From the NCBI RefSeq assembly GCF_019457595.1, contig NZ_CP080419.1, positions 2,108,001 through 2,172,000 on the forward strand: a stretch of DNA of 64,000 bases, in the 5' to 3' direction. A model generated the notes under the pieces. It worked only from the letters and a program-made list of their open reading frames with translations, did no database searches and was not told the origin of the DNA. This stretch comes from Shewanella psychrotolerans (GTDB taxonomy: Bacteria > Pseudomonadota > Gammaproteobacteria > Enterobacterales > Shewanellaceae). Position 1 is the stretch's first letter; every line of letters starts with the position of its first letter. Positions 18,326 to 27,979 of this stretch are shown here, one piece after another. Both the position numbers and the translations under genes were made by a program.

Positions 18326-21300
18326 ATGTGGCAAATTGCTTTAGGGCTTGGTGTAGTTGTTGCTGGAAGTGCTGTAGCTTATTATTATAATGAAAAAACA
18401 AACGAAGAAATAGAGCGACAGAACAGAGCCTATCGAGACCGCGATAATATTTATAATCGTTATAACGCTAAGCGATCTGCTCAAGATGAAAATTATAGAG
18501 AGCAAAGGCAGGCTCAAGCTAGAGAATACAAAACATTATTACTTAGAGAAATCGACAAACATTTTGAGAAAGTTTTGCCTATAACTCAAGCTTACCAAGA
18601 GTTATATAACGCTATTGTTACAGAAATTAAGGCTGATACTACAAGCCCTTATAGGAAGTCAGCCCTTCAAAAAGAGTTTGCTCGAATCGAAGATGCTCAA
18701 ATCCGAATTTCAGAATATGCAAAATATTTAGAGTTTGAAAAAACAAAAGTTAATCAGCTATGGGATAAAGGTAGCTATGATTGGTTGCTAGAAAGACCCA
18801 TTGCTGATGCGTTACTACCTTTGGAGTGGCTATACCCTGGTAAACTATTAGTTGTTGAGTTAGAAGATATCGACAAGCCCTTAGATAATAGCCGTCATAT
18901 TTTGAAGTTTTTAGGGTTTGGTGAACAGCCTGAACAACAGAAAGCTTTAGCTTTGAGTTATGGCTCTGAATTTCCAATACTCATAGTCAAAAATCATCAT
19001 AATCAATTTTTTGGGTGTGTTGCTCGTGGAATCGTTTTTCATGATCATATTAGGCTATCAGAACCTTTAAGTATGACTGTAGAGCGTTATCGCGGTGGCT
19101 CTAAAGATTATATATGTACTTTCAATGATGGCTTAGTTAGAGCTGCTCTCCCGCAGCAATCACTCCTTCAGCCAGAAATACGTTGTATTCCAGGGCAGTC
19201 TATAGATGTATATTTCGATAGTTATTCTGCAACTTTAGATTCAAACCCTCTAAGAAGCTTTGAATCAAAAAGCAGGAAACCATTACCTTCTGTTACTGAG
19301 AAATCTCCATCTACAATGGGATATGATGAATTTGAGTTATTCATAGAAGCTGATGCACATGTATTGAGGAAAATTCCTTCAGATAGTTCTTTTTATTGTG
19401 AATCCACTCATTGGTCACTATTAGATTTTGATGCAAATACTAACCTCATTACTCTAGGTAAAGGTGAGGTTGAAGCTCGGTGCGAGTTATCTGAAAATAA
19501 TGATGGTTTAGTCATCAGAAAAATTTTAGTTCATGAATTACCGCAAGTAGGTATAGATTTACCTTTCGAGTTTATTGTACTTTCATCCGACCTTTCGGTA
19601 AGCGAGCTTTTTGGCTGGGTTTATGGACTAGAAGAACTTCTATCATTTGCTAGTCAAGCTTTTATTAACTCGACTACTTCAAGAGAGAGAGTTAAACAAG
19701 TAGAGTTTTTTCGACGCTGGGAAAAAGTGGTTGAATACCAAAAGCAGCAAGAAAGTATTCGATGCATCGAGTTTGAGATATCTCCAGTCCAAATCAAAGG
19801 TTCATATTATTTACTCAGCATTGGTAACGAATGTATCAAACAGTCTCGTATAAATGAGAAATCTGCATATCAATTCATGAGGGAAATAGAAACCTCTGGT
19901 TTTTTACAATTTAATCGAAGTTGCCGTTTATTAATTTGGGACGCAGAAAATGGTAAATACATACCAGCCGTCCAGCACAAGCAAACACACAGAATAAGAT
20001 ATCAGCTTGATAACGGTAATATTGAAATCGAAGCCCCTCTGAACAACTTTAAGAAGTTAGACTTTACTGAACTACATAAATTTCAATTAATGGTTCAGTT
20101 GCCAAATGCACCACTTCATAGGCAACAAATGGCTTTAGATGCACTATTTGAGGATAGGCTCGTAGAACCTCATTTAAAAGATATTTTCTTAGCTCCCTCT
20201 TCTTACAATGCAGAACATCAACAATACTGGCTAGAAAGCGATATACATTGGAGTGGCAAACTCACTGAAAGTCAAAAACATGCTGTTAAGGTCGCATTGG
20301 CGGCTAAACATATTGCCATGATTCAGGGGCCGCCAGGGACAGGAAAAACAACGACTATTGTTGAAATGTTATTTCAGCTACTTCAAAAAAATCCTAACCA
20401 AAAAATTTTAGTAGTATCACAACAAAATACAGCTGTAGATAATGCTATCACTAAATTTAAAAAAGTTTACCCAGAGCTAGTAAACTCATGTGTAAATATA
20501 GTCAGGGTTGGAAATCCAGACAAAATTGATGATGAAATGGCTAAAGATCATTTTGATTTAATTTTTAAAAATTTCATTGATAAATGTTTGTCAGATACTA
20601 CTACTAGATTTTCCCTTTTTAATGCTATTGAAGCTAAAGAAGATAATACTGCTAAGCTAGATGCCATGCATGAGTGGAGAGCGTTACTGATGCAAATGAA
20701 AGACTCTGCGACAGATAGTAAAGTATCAGATGAGTTTTTTACATCGATGCTCGCTAATAAAAACTTAATAGGTGCAACTTGTGTCGGTTTAGCTGCAAGA
20801 CATTCTGGTATTGATCACATTACATTTGATGTAGCTATTGTTGATGAGGCTGGAAGAGCTACAGTACCTGAACTGTTGATTCCATTGTTAAGGGCACGTA
20901 AGGCAATATTAATCGGAGATCATCACCAACTTCCTCCCAGTATTGCTCCTGTCCTTCGAGAAGATAGCGCAAAAGAGGAAATGAAGTTTCTAGAAGAAAC
21001 ATTTTTAGAAACTAGCTTTTTTGAAAGCTTATTCGAACAGTTAGCAGAAGATTGTACTGCGGCGTTAACTGAACAATTTAGGATGTCAAAGCCAATAGGT
21101 GATCTGGTTGCTGAGCTTTTCTATACAAAAGACGGTGAGAGAAGGTTATTTAATGGCAATAAAGCCCCATTAGATACTCATGGATTTGTATCTAGAGACT
21201 GTCTAACTTGGGTAGATGTTTGGGGGAAACAACTAAAGCAACAAGGTTCAACAAGTCTTGAAAACCAATTAGAAGCTGAGGCTATTTGCTCTTATTTAAA

Positions 21301-21721
21301 AGAGTTATCAGAGTCATTCTCTCGTCAAATCGATGTCGCCGTTATTACTCCTTATGGAGCACAAAAGCGCTTGATTAGAAAACTATTAAAAACAAGTAAG
21401 GGAAGTCAACAGGTTAAGCTAGGGAGTTTAAGCATAAAAATCGATACTGTTGATAGCTTTCAGGGAAGTGAGGCTGAGCTTGTTTGTTATTCTACTGTAA
21501 GAACACATGGTTCAATGCAGTTTTTGCTTGATAAAAAGAGGCTTAATGTTGCTTGTTCAAGAGCCAAAGAGAATTTAGTGTTTTTTGGAAATATAAGAGC
21601 TCTAGAAAACTGGAAGCCCAAAACAGGAGAGGTAAATTTATTCAAGGAAATTATAGACCGCTCTAAGAAAGAAAAGTACATACCAGCACGTAGTGAAAAA
21701 AGAAAATATCTAGAAACTTAA
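18326..21721 (+). CDS. membrane-anchored UPF1-like superfamily 1 helicase
   Basis: An 1131-residue protein. Residues 3-20 form a hydrophobic segment (IALGLGVVVAGSAVAYYY) followed by a charged coil to about 150, so the protein is probably anchored by its N-terminus with the body in the cytoplasm. The C-terminal half has the full SF1 set: GPPGTGKTTT near 668 (I), SQQNTAVDNA (Ia), VDEAGRA near 839 (II), GDHHQLPPS (III), LTEQFRMSK (IV), TVDSFQGSEAEL (V) and LNVACSRAKENL (VI), of the UPF1/DNA2 (AAA_11/AAA_12) kind. The middle (160-640) carries no recognised domain. Such helicases drive several phage-defence systems; this combination is not one I can name. Confidence 0.85.
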   Translation: MWQIALGLGVVVAGSAVAYYYNEKTNEEIERQNRAYRDRDNIYNRYNAKRSAQDENYREQRQAQAREYKTLLLREIDKHFEKVLPITQAYQELYNAIVTEIKADTTSPYRKSALQKEFARIEDAQIRISEYAKYLEFEKTKVNQLWDKGSYDWLLERPIADALLPLEWLYPGKLLVVELEDIDKPLDNSRHILKFLGFGEQPEQQKALALSYGSEFPILIVKNHHNQFFGCVARGIVFHDHIRLSEPLSMTVERYRGGSKDYICTFNDGLVRAALPQQSLLQPEIRCIPGQSIDVYFDSYSATLDSNPLRSFESKSRKPLPSVTEKSPSTMGYDEFELFIEADAHVLRKIPSDSSFYCESTHWSLLDFDANTNLITLGKGEVEARCELSENNDGLVIRKILVHELPQVGIDLPFEFIVLSSDLSVSELFGWVYGLEELLSFASQAFINSTTSRERVKQVEFFRRWEKVVEYQKQQESIRCIEFEISPVQIKGSYYLLSIGNECIKQSRINEKSAYQFMREIETSGFLQFNRSCRLLIWDAENGKYIPAVQHKQTHRIRYQLDNGNIEIEAPLNNFKKLDFTELHKFQLMVQLPNAPLHRQQMALDALFEDRLVEPHLKDIFLAPSSYNAEHQQYWLESDIHWSGKLTESQKHAVKVALAAKHIAMIQGPPGTGKTTTIVEMLFQLLQKNPNQKILVVSQQNTAVDNAITKFKKVYPELVNSCVNIVRVGNPDKIDDEMAKDHFDLIFKNFIDKCLSDTTTRFSLFNAIEAKEDNTAKLDAMHEWRALLMQMKDSATDSKVSDEFFTSMLANKNLIGATCVGLAARHSGIDHITFDVAIVDEAGRATVPELLIPLLRARKAILIGDHHQLPPSIAPVLREDSAKEEMKFLEETFLETSFFESLFEQLAEDCTAALTEQFRMSKPIGDLVAELFYTKDGERRLFNGNKAPLDTHGFVSRDCLTWVDVWGKQLKQQGSTSLENQLEAEAICSYLKELSESFSRQIDVAVITPYGAQKRLIRKLLKTSKGSQQVKLGSLSIKIDTVDSFQGSEAELVCYSTVRTHGSMQFLLDKKRLNVACSRAKENLVFFGNIRALENWKPKTGEVNLFKEIIDRSKKEKYIPARSEKRKYLET

Positions 21722-21755
21722 GGGTAAAATTAAATACAGCTTAATAAGGGAATTT

Positions 21756-22403
21756 ATGCAATATCAAATATTAAAAAATAAACAAAGAGAAGTGAGAGAT
21801 GGCTTCTCGCAAAACCTAGCCTTAAGAGTACATCGTGCTCTCAGTTAGTTAAATAAATCAGAGCAATGTGACGAACAAGATAGCCAGTTTATTTTCTTAT
21901 GGATTGCTTTTAATGCTGCATATGCCCAAGATACAGAGATTTTGAGACATACTGAGTCAGAAGCTTTTTCAAAGTTTGTTTCTAAATTAGTTGCGATGGA
22001 TGAAAATAGTGATTTTTCAGAGCTAATTTGGTCTCAATTTTCATCTACGATCAGAGTACTGCTAGATAATAAGTTGGTGTACCAACCATTTTGGGATTAT
22101 CAAAATGGCAAGATAAGTGAAACTGATTGGAAAAATCGCTTTAGTTCGGCAAAGCTAGCTGCTAACAATGCGTTAAGTAGCAAAAAAACAGATGTTGTTA
22201 TCTGCATAATATTGCAAAGGCTATACACACTTAGAAATCAGATTGTGCATGGTGGTGGTGCTTGGAATAGTACGGCAAATCGGGAACAGATAAGAGACGG
22301 AGTTGCTTTTTTAAGTAAGCTTGTTCCGATCATAATTAATGTAATGATGGATAACACTGAAACTCTATGGGGAGATGCAAATTATCCTCTGATTTCTGAG
22401 TAA
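21756..22403 (+). pseudogene. HEPN-type protein interrupted by one amber codon
   Basis: The frame runs from an ATG with AAGGG at 21746-21750 to TAA at 22401-22403, 215 codons, with one in-frame TAG at 21846-21848 (codon 31). The context HRALS-TAG-LNKSEQ then FIFLWIAFNAAYAQ suggests a Trp codon TGG changed to TAG. Downstream, LRNQIVHGGG carries the RX4H motif of HEPN ribonucleases. It follows the helicase gene by 34 bp. Either it is a recent pseudogene, or translation restarts at ATG 21942 (153 residues, still holding RX4H), or an amber suppressor reads through. Confidence 0.7.
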
Positions 22404-23094
22404 TGAGTTGTGACAGAACGCCAATGGAAACATTAACTGATGGGAAAAGGATTTGGGCTGAAAAGAATTTAGCTCAAATCTAATCTGACGAAGGCACCAG
22501 AAAACCGGGTAACTGTCAGATCAGGTATGAGCTAGTACAGTTTATTGAACGAAAATTTTTTCTAAGCATTGTATGTTCAAGTGATTATCCGATGGCTTTA
22601 CCAGTGGTATCTGATACAGCTGGTTACTTTCCTCATAATCAAGACTTCCATACTTACTCTGATGGATCATTTTGTCTTGGCTCAGACCTGAAAATTAAGT
22701 CAATTTTAAAAACCGACTCGTCATTGACAACCTTTTTCGAAAAGATTGTTGTCAGGTTTCTTTATTCGGTGTCCCATAGGGTTGAATTTGACAACTTTCC
22801 CCTATGGCGAACTGGACCATGGTGAGAAAGGCCTGATTGATGATTATTCTCAGTTGTTCAATGTTAATGGTAAAGCATCAGTTCTACGGGCTTTGAAAGC
22901 GTGAGGCAAATAAATTACCTTGTCCATGTGGTTGTGGTGATCGTCTTGGCTCGTGTGACTATCGGTTGGTCTTGAACGAGTTTCGTCAAGTTGAGCGCCG
23001 CCGATGGTTTCGCGATCACCTACAAAATGCTTTTACACACATTAAAAAGGTAAAGAAGCGATTGCTCCGTTTTTACCTACCTTTACAATCATAA
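22403..23094 (+). pseudogene. decayed E2-like / SEC-C protein
   Basis: An ATG overlaps the previous stop (TAATG), but the frame is broken by TAA at 22481-22483, by an apparent extra C near 22797-22803 (frame resumes as YGELDHGEKGLIDDYSQL), and again near 22902. Joined by eye, the product contains FPHNQDFHTYSDGSFCLGS, which resembles the catalytic-cysteine region of ubiquitin-conjugating (E2-like) proteins, and a C-terminal LPCPCGCGDRLGSC that resembles a SEC-C zinc motif. It was probably once translated with the HEPN gene. It is non-functional as it stands. The E2 assignment is by motif only. Confidence 0.5.
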
Positions 23095-23167
23095 ATAAAC
23101 CTATGTTTCAGCTGAATTGAACTGACCTACGTTTATGGTGGAGTAGAGTATCAATAACATTGACGTC

Positions 23168-24850
23168 TCACTGTATATTTGTATTTAGCCAGATTAGACG
23201 GTTGTGGCGGGATTTAATAAGGCTATCTTGTGGTACAATCTCTACCAACGCATCTAAGCTTTTTGTCGATAACGGCACAAAACGATTCGTTGAAACCAGT
23301 TCTGCATCGTTAGCCAATAGTTGAGAAACAATCAGCTCAGGAGATAGTTGTAATAACTTGCTCAACCACGATACCGGTAAAAAGTTACGAATAAGGTTTA
23401 TAAAGTCCTGCCCGGTAATGTGTGCTTGATTGTTATAACTAAACAATTTGAGGTTGTTGTTCTTAGCAAGGAAGGCAAGTGATGTTTGATTAAGACCTAA
23501 GATATGCTTAGTCCGTACAGATGATAATTTTGCTTGTTTCATCATTTTGAGTGAACGAACCAGCGTTGCTTGTAAACTTGTTCTATCTACCTGAATAGAT
23601 TCCATTAACGTATGTTGTTCAATAGATAGTCTAAAAGTAACTTTGTTATTCATTAAAAGCTGGAGCCAGTCTGTTGTTCGAACACCAAAATGCTCAAGCA
23701 GATACCAATATTGGTCATAGTCCAACCAATCACCATTGTTACTCGATAATGCTTCTAGCGTTTTCGTGATCTGCTTAAGATCAAATATTGAGTCTCGTAA
23801 AATCCTCAATTGTTTAAGCGGCGGTATTAAGTTTTTATCCACTAGCTTATAGAAAGCATCATGATCTTCTAAACCAAGTACTTCAGACATTTGCTCTGTA
23901 TCGGCGTGATACTTGAGCTCTTCGTTTGAATATGGTTGTCTAGCCTTTTTAATTGACGTAAAAGCAGGGGATTCCGTTATCTTATGGGCTGCATGCGGCG
24001 TACATGATTCAAATGCTACGTTCGTTATTGGCCAATTGTTTTCTAATTTTGATAATAGCGATACATATGGTAGTCCAACAGCAAGTTCGCCAATCGGTTT
24101 TAAGCAGGCACGCTGTAATATTAACTTTTTGTGCCAGGACAAGGCACATGCGCTATCATTTAGAAGCCTTAATGAATCTAGCAAAATAGCTGGCCAGTTA
24201 TCTAGTTCATAAGGGGTTTTCATCAGTTCAAAGAAAGAATCAAAAGGGCGAATAACTCTTTGAGACGCTAAGAACATATCCTTTATTGCACTCGTTTTGT
24301 TAGCAAATTCTAGTGTTTCCAATTGTTCGTTAACAGTTAGCGCAAAATTGCTATTTGGCCTACGCAATATACTAGAGCAGTGTGAACATATGCCACTTAG
24401 CGTTGGTTCGGCCCAACGAAGTGCTTTGCTACAATTCGGGCAATGGCTAACCAAATCACATAGGTGTTGTTCACAATAGCCTAACCCAATAACCTGCCAA
24501 TCACTTTTAATGTAGCCATCACTTCTAACGCAATCTGGGCATATAACAGGAGTTGTTGAATAGATGATTCGGTATACCCGGCTTTGGTCATAAATCACAT
24601 CAGAAAATTTATTGGTGTTTTCCCAACGATTAAGTAATTCAATTGAATGACCATTTAATGCAGACAATGGCTTTTTACTTTCGTCCGTTAGATATTTTTT
24701 CCTGACTAACTCATGATAGCCCATTTCTTTAAACATCGCGGAAGCACTCGGCCAACAGTTTAATACTGCTAATCTAAGCGCGTAAGCATTTAGGTCTTCA
24801 TCGGGTTTGGGAGTAGGGTGTGTACGAAGAAGTGCTTTAGTCATGTTCAC
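23168..24850 (-). CDS. tniQ: TniQ/TnsD-family target-selection protein
   Basis: A 560-residue TniQ-family protein. Two CxxC zinc pairs appear near residues 100-160 (CPDC, then CEQH...CPNC, then CSHC), the arrangement of the TniQ zinc-finger domain, with a long helical C-terminus as in TnsD-length members. In Tn7-like elements this protein binds the attachment site and recruits TnsC. Its GTG start overlaps the tnsC stop (GTGA); an ATG two codons later is the alternative. The length suggests site-specific targeting rather than the short Cas-associated form. The target site is not identifiable here. Confidence 0.85.
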   Translation of the reverse strand: MNMTKALLRTHPTPKPDEDLNAYALRLAVLNCWPSASAMFKEMGYHELVRKKYLTDESKKPLSALNGHSIELLNRWENTNKFSDVIYDQSRVYRIIYSTTPVICPDCVRSDGYIKSDWQVIGLGYCEQHLCDLVSHCPNCSKALRWAEPTLSGICSHCSSILRRPNSNFALTVNEQLETLEFANKTSAIKDMFLASQRVIRPFDSFFELMKTPYELDNWPAILLDSLRLLNDSACALSWHKKLILQRACLKPIGELAVGLPYVSLLSKLENNWPITNVAFESCTPHAAHKITESPAFTSIKKARQPYSNEELKYHADTEQMSEVLGLEDHDAFYKLVDKNLIPPLKQLRILRDSIFDLKQITKTLEALSSNNGDWLDYDQYWYLLEHFGVRTTDWLQLLMNNKVTFRLSIEQHTLMESIQVDRTSLQATLVRSLKMMKQAKLSSVRTKHILGLNQTSLAFLAKNNNLKLFSYNNQAHITGQDFINLIRNFLPVSWLSKLLQLSPELIVSQLLANDAELVSTNRFVPLSTKSLDALVEIVPQDSLIKSRHNRLIWLNTNIQ

Positions 24851-25860
24851 TCTCCGTATTGAGCAATTGAAAGCTGAAGGGCTAATTGCTTATCAGTAGC
24901 GGTGAATGGATTAAAATCCGGCGTATCATCAACTTCCGTGTACTCAGCCGTGATTTCATAAGCTTCTGCAAGAATCTTTAAATCTAGTTTTGAGCGATTA
25001 TGGTCACCAGATTCAAACTCTTCGATAGCTTCTTGAAAAAGATATTTTAGTCGTCCGATGATCCCACCGGTGGCGAGCCAAAGTCTCAGCGGCAAATCTT
25101 GCTTTTCAAAGTCAATTAGCGGCACTTCCAAAGATTGAAGTACCTTTTCATAACCGATGACGATATTCATCCAGTCTGAATCCGGATCAATATCGTAGAA
25201 AAAGGGTTTTAAGTGAACAGACTTTAGCGCTCTGTTCGTCAACTGCATCTGTTGAGAGTCATCAACGTGCTGATAGTTGTTTTGCTTTCGATACTCCTCT
25301 GCCGAAGGCCTCAATATTTTCTTGGCATCTGGTAGTCCACTAAGTGCAACGCAAGTGTTTGTTTCATTCGTAATAGTCTTGATAACGTCTGCAATACCTT
25401 GCGTTTTTGTTTGGCCAGACACTGGCACAATGTGTTGAACTTCATCGATAATGACAATGTCGATTTTGTATGCTTTGAGTTTCTCGACAACAGAGCTCAA
25501 TAAATCTGATGCTCTGTTTGTCTCTTTTGCATTACGAACGCCCAGCTCTTTGAGAATAGACACTAAGAGCCCGTTTAATCCCGATTTACCAAATGCTTGC
25601 ACGTAAATAATCGGAGCATAAGTAAATTCGTGATTATTCTCTTCTGATGCCGACTCATTAACGGTATTCATATAGTGCTTGAGTGCTGTCGTCTTGCCGC
25701 AATGCGAAGGGGATGTGATAAGAAGAATACGCGGTTGAACGCCTGCATATTTATGAAGCCGACTAAGCGCTTTTTGAACCCTCAAAAAAGTGGGTAATTT
25801 CAAAGTCAGGTTGGAAAATCTCTGCGTTTTTTCCGATAATTTTGGCCGCTTAAATGGCAT
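24847..25860 (-). CDS. tnsC: Tn7-like transposition ATPase (TnsC/TniB)
   Basis: An AAA+ ATPase that links target choice to the transposase. Walker A is SPSHCGKTT near residue 50, Walker B is VVIIDEVQHI near 140, and SGLPDAKK near 180 fits sensor I. The start at 25860 (MPFKRPKLSEK) is preferred over the longer frame from 25914 because GGGAGG lies five bases before it; it then overlaps tnsB by 11 bases. It has 337 residues, normal for TniB/TnsC of compact elements. Confidence 0.87.
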   Translation of the reverse strand: MPFKRPKLSEKTQRFSNLTLKLPTFLRVQKALSRLHKYAGVQPRILLITSPSHCGKTTALKHYMNTVNESASEENNHEFTYAPIIYVQAFGKSGLNGLLVSILKELGVRNAKETNRASDLLSSVVEKLKAYKIDIVIIDEVQHIVPVSGQTKTQGIADVIKTITNETNTCVALSGLPDAKKILRPSAEEYRKQNNYQHVDDSQQMQLTNRALKSVHLKPFFYDIDPDSDWMNIVIGYEKVLQSLEVPLIDFEKQDLPLRLWLATGGIIGRLKYLFQEAIEEFESGDHNRSKLDLKILAEAYEITAEYTEVDDTPDFNPFTATDKQLALQLSIAQYGE

Positions 25861-27829
25861 CAAATCCTCCCGACTTCTTCGATTGTTTATTATCTGACTC
25901 AAATCGTGAAGCATTTTCCTTTTTAAGCTCGATACTAGCAGGCTTTTCCTGTTTGCTATCAGCGATTTTCTTTGCTACTTTCTCTGATTCAATGTCGTGC
26001 TCAGACATAAATTCATGGGGGCTTAGCCCTGATTTTGATAAGTCATCCCATATGTCTTTCGGAGCCCCTTTGGGTACAAAGTTTGTCTTGGGCCCTCTAC
26101 GTACATTTGCAGCACGTTGTTTAATGCGTTTTTCAGATGCAATAGTGGCTTGATTCTCAATACGCTTCCTTATACCGTTACGAAACGCATTTAATTGATA
26201 GAAGGATACGCGCTCTGATAGTTGTGCTGTATTGGGTACTTCGATTCTTTCGCCCGTTTTTGGGTTAATAACATTGATTGCACGTGCATCGTAATAATTA
26301 ACTTCAACGCAAACCCTGATACTCTTTAAAGAGCGATTACCATTGATTTCGAATACTAATTTTTGCAAATCGTCGCTTTGAAACGTTTGATATAGAACTT
26401 GAACCCCTTTAACCGAGTTTGCCGCTTTATTTTCAATTAACACTGGCCGCAATTCTTGAGGATTGGGTAATTGCTCTAGATAAATGGGTGGCGTTTTATC
26501 TGCTAGTTCAGCCCATACCTGGCGTGGAGTCTGATATTTCAGCGCTTCCATGGGGGTGTCGTGGTACGTGTAACACAAAGCATCATAAATCTTTTCTTCA
26601 ATCTGCTCGATGGTGTACTTAGCCGTACTTCTTAAAGTGTCTTCAGAAAATGTACCAGGCTTGTATTTGCCTAGGACAGCTTGGACTTCGTCGCCGACAT
26701 GTTGTCGTATACTTTTTACGGCGGCTTCAACAAACGGCTTACCCCATCCTTTACGACTGGGTAGCATCTGCATAAACGCGTTAAGAACTTTCTCAATAAA
26801 CTTTTTGTTACCAGAATCCCTGTAACCTGGGCCGTTATCTTGTGCGTACAAATGTGCAATGCCGCCGAATGGATAATCGGGATCGTTTTTCTTAATCACC
26901 GAGTGAAGCAGTGCTTCGAGAACAAAAGACGCCGTTTCTTTTTTCTTATCCGACACCATCAACGAATAACCCACGATTGCGCGAGTGCCAACATCGAGAC
27001 AAAATGCAATGGAAAGACTACCGATGTAGTACCCCTCATTATCTAAAATCCCTATATTAACGTGCATGACGTCACATTCGACTCGTTCTAATAAAGCGTA
27101 ATCAGGGTGATGAGATTTGGTTATTCGGATGAACTCTTGGTACGCAATTTCACCTTCACGAATTCTCTTTACCTTGGCGGGGTCTAATTGTTTTATGCGT
27201 GCACGGATAGTATTTGCATCAGGGATATCGCTGTCTGTATATCCGACATCTAGCATTTTTATTCGAACGCATTTAATAGTCGCTTTTTGAGAGTTTTTTT
27301 CTTTTAAATAGATGTTATCGATGCAATTTTTGATGATGTCTTCAATATCATCAGCTAATCGAGGTTTATTTTTTCCCGCTCTTTTTGAAATGACTAATTG
27401 CACTGTATCAAAATTATGTAATGCCCAATCTCTGTACCACCCCTGTATGGTTTTCGCTTTCGGTATATCTTTACCGGCATAGCCATGATGCTCCGCGACA
27501 ACTGGGATCATCTTTTCTAACATGGGGATGCTTTGTGGAGTTTCGTGCAATCTAGCCTGTTGGCAAAATGCGTCTATCTTTTTAATGCGTTTTAACTCTG
27601 CACTCGTCAGCTGCACGCCCTTTGATTGCGGCGGAATGTCAGTGACAATCGATAGTGCTCTGAGCTTGTATGCTTCAAGTAATTCAGAGAGCTTATATTG
27701 GGTCAGCTTATCATTGTGTATTTCGTGCACACCGACCATATTATTTCGATGATCTGTGAATTTTATTTGACCAACCGTGCTCTTGTACGAGATAGAAGTT
27801 CCGACGTTGAACGGAAGATATTCAGCCAT
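25850..27829 (-). CDS. tnsB: Tn7-like transposase (TnsB, DDE)
   Basis: A 659-residue DDE transposase that binds the element ends and joins 3' ends to target DNA. After N-terminal helix-turn-helix regions, the catalytic residues lie in VECDVMH near 248, YAQDNGPGY near 332 and FVEAAVKSI near 366. A Mu-type beta-barrel and a basic, charged C-terminal tail that would contact TnsC follow. It is encoded between a tiny ORF and tnsC in one leftward operon. The residues appear intact, so the transposase is likely functional. Confidence 0.9.
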   Translation of the reverse strand: MAEYLPFNVGTSISYKSTVGQIKFTDHRNNMVGVHEIHNDKLTQYKLSELLEAYKLRALSIVTDIPPQSKGVQLTSAELKRIKKIDAFCQQARLHETPQSIPMLEKMIPVVAEHHGYAGKDIPKAKTIQGWYRDWALHNFDTVQLVISKRAGKNKPRLADDIEDIIKNCIDNIYLKEKNSQKATIKCVRIKMLDVGYTDSDIPDANTIRARIKQLDPAKVKRIREGEIAYQEFIRITKSHHPDYALLERVECDVMHVNIGILDNEGYYIGSLSIAFCLDVGTRAIVGYSLMVSDKKKETASFVLEALLHSVIKKNDPDYPFGGIAHLYAQDNGPGYRDSGNKKFIEKVLNAFMQMLPSRKGWGKPFVEAAVKSIRQHVGDEVQAVLGKYKPGTFSEDTLRSTAKYTIEQIEEKIYDALCYTYHDTPMEALKYQTPRQVWAELADKTPPIYLEQLPNPQELRPVLIENKAANSVKGVQVLYQTFQSDDLQKLVFEINGNRSLKSIRVCVEVNYYDARAINVINPKTGERIEVPNTAQLSERVSFYQLNAFRNGIRKRIENQATIASEKRIKQRAANVRRGPKTNFVPKGAPKDIWDDLSKSGLSPHEFMSEHDIESEKVAKKIADSKQEKPASIELKKENASRFESDNKQSKKSGGFDAI

Positions 27830-27844
27830 TGAACTGGTCTCTAA

Positions 27845-27979
27845 TCACTTGATTTGCTGAATGGAAATAATTTTTCTGGTGAAACGGTCAATCTTTAACA
27901 GAAAATACACCCCTTCCGGGTATCCAATTATGTATATGCTGTCCAAGTGTACTAGCTGATATTCGAATTTAGACGTCAT
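27845..27979 (-). CDS. tiny ORF between tnsA and tnsB (44 aa)
   Basis: A 44-codon frame whose ATG overlaps the tnsA stop by one base (TAATG) and which ends 15 bp before tnsB. The peptide is beta-rich and hydrophobic (YIIGYPEGVYFLLKIDRF). The coupling to tnsA argues that it is translated. It could be a small accessory protein of this transposon type; no family is recognised. Confidence 0.45.
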   Translation of the reverse strand: MTSKFEYQLVHLDSIYIIGYPEGVYFLLKIDRFTRKIISIQQIK

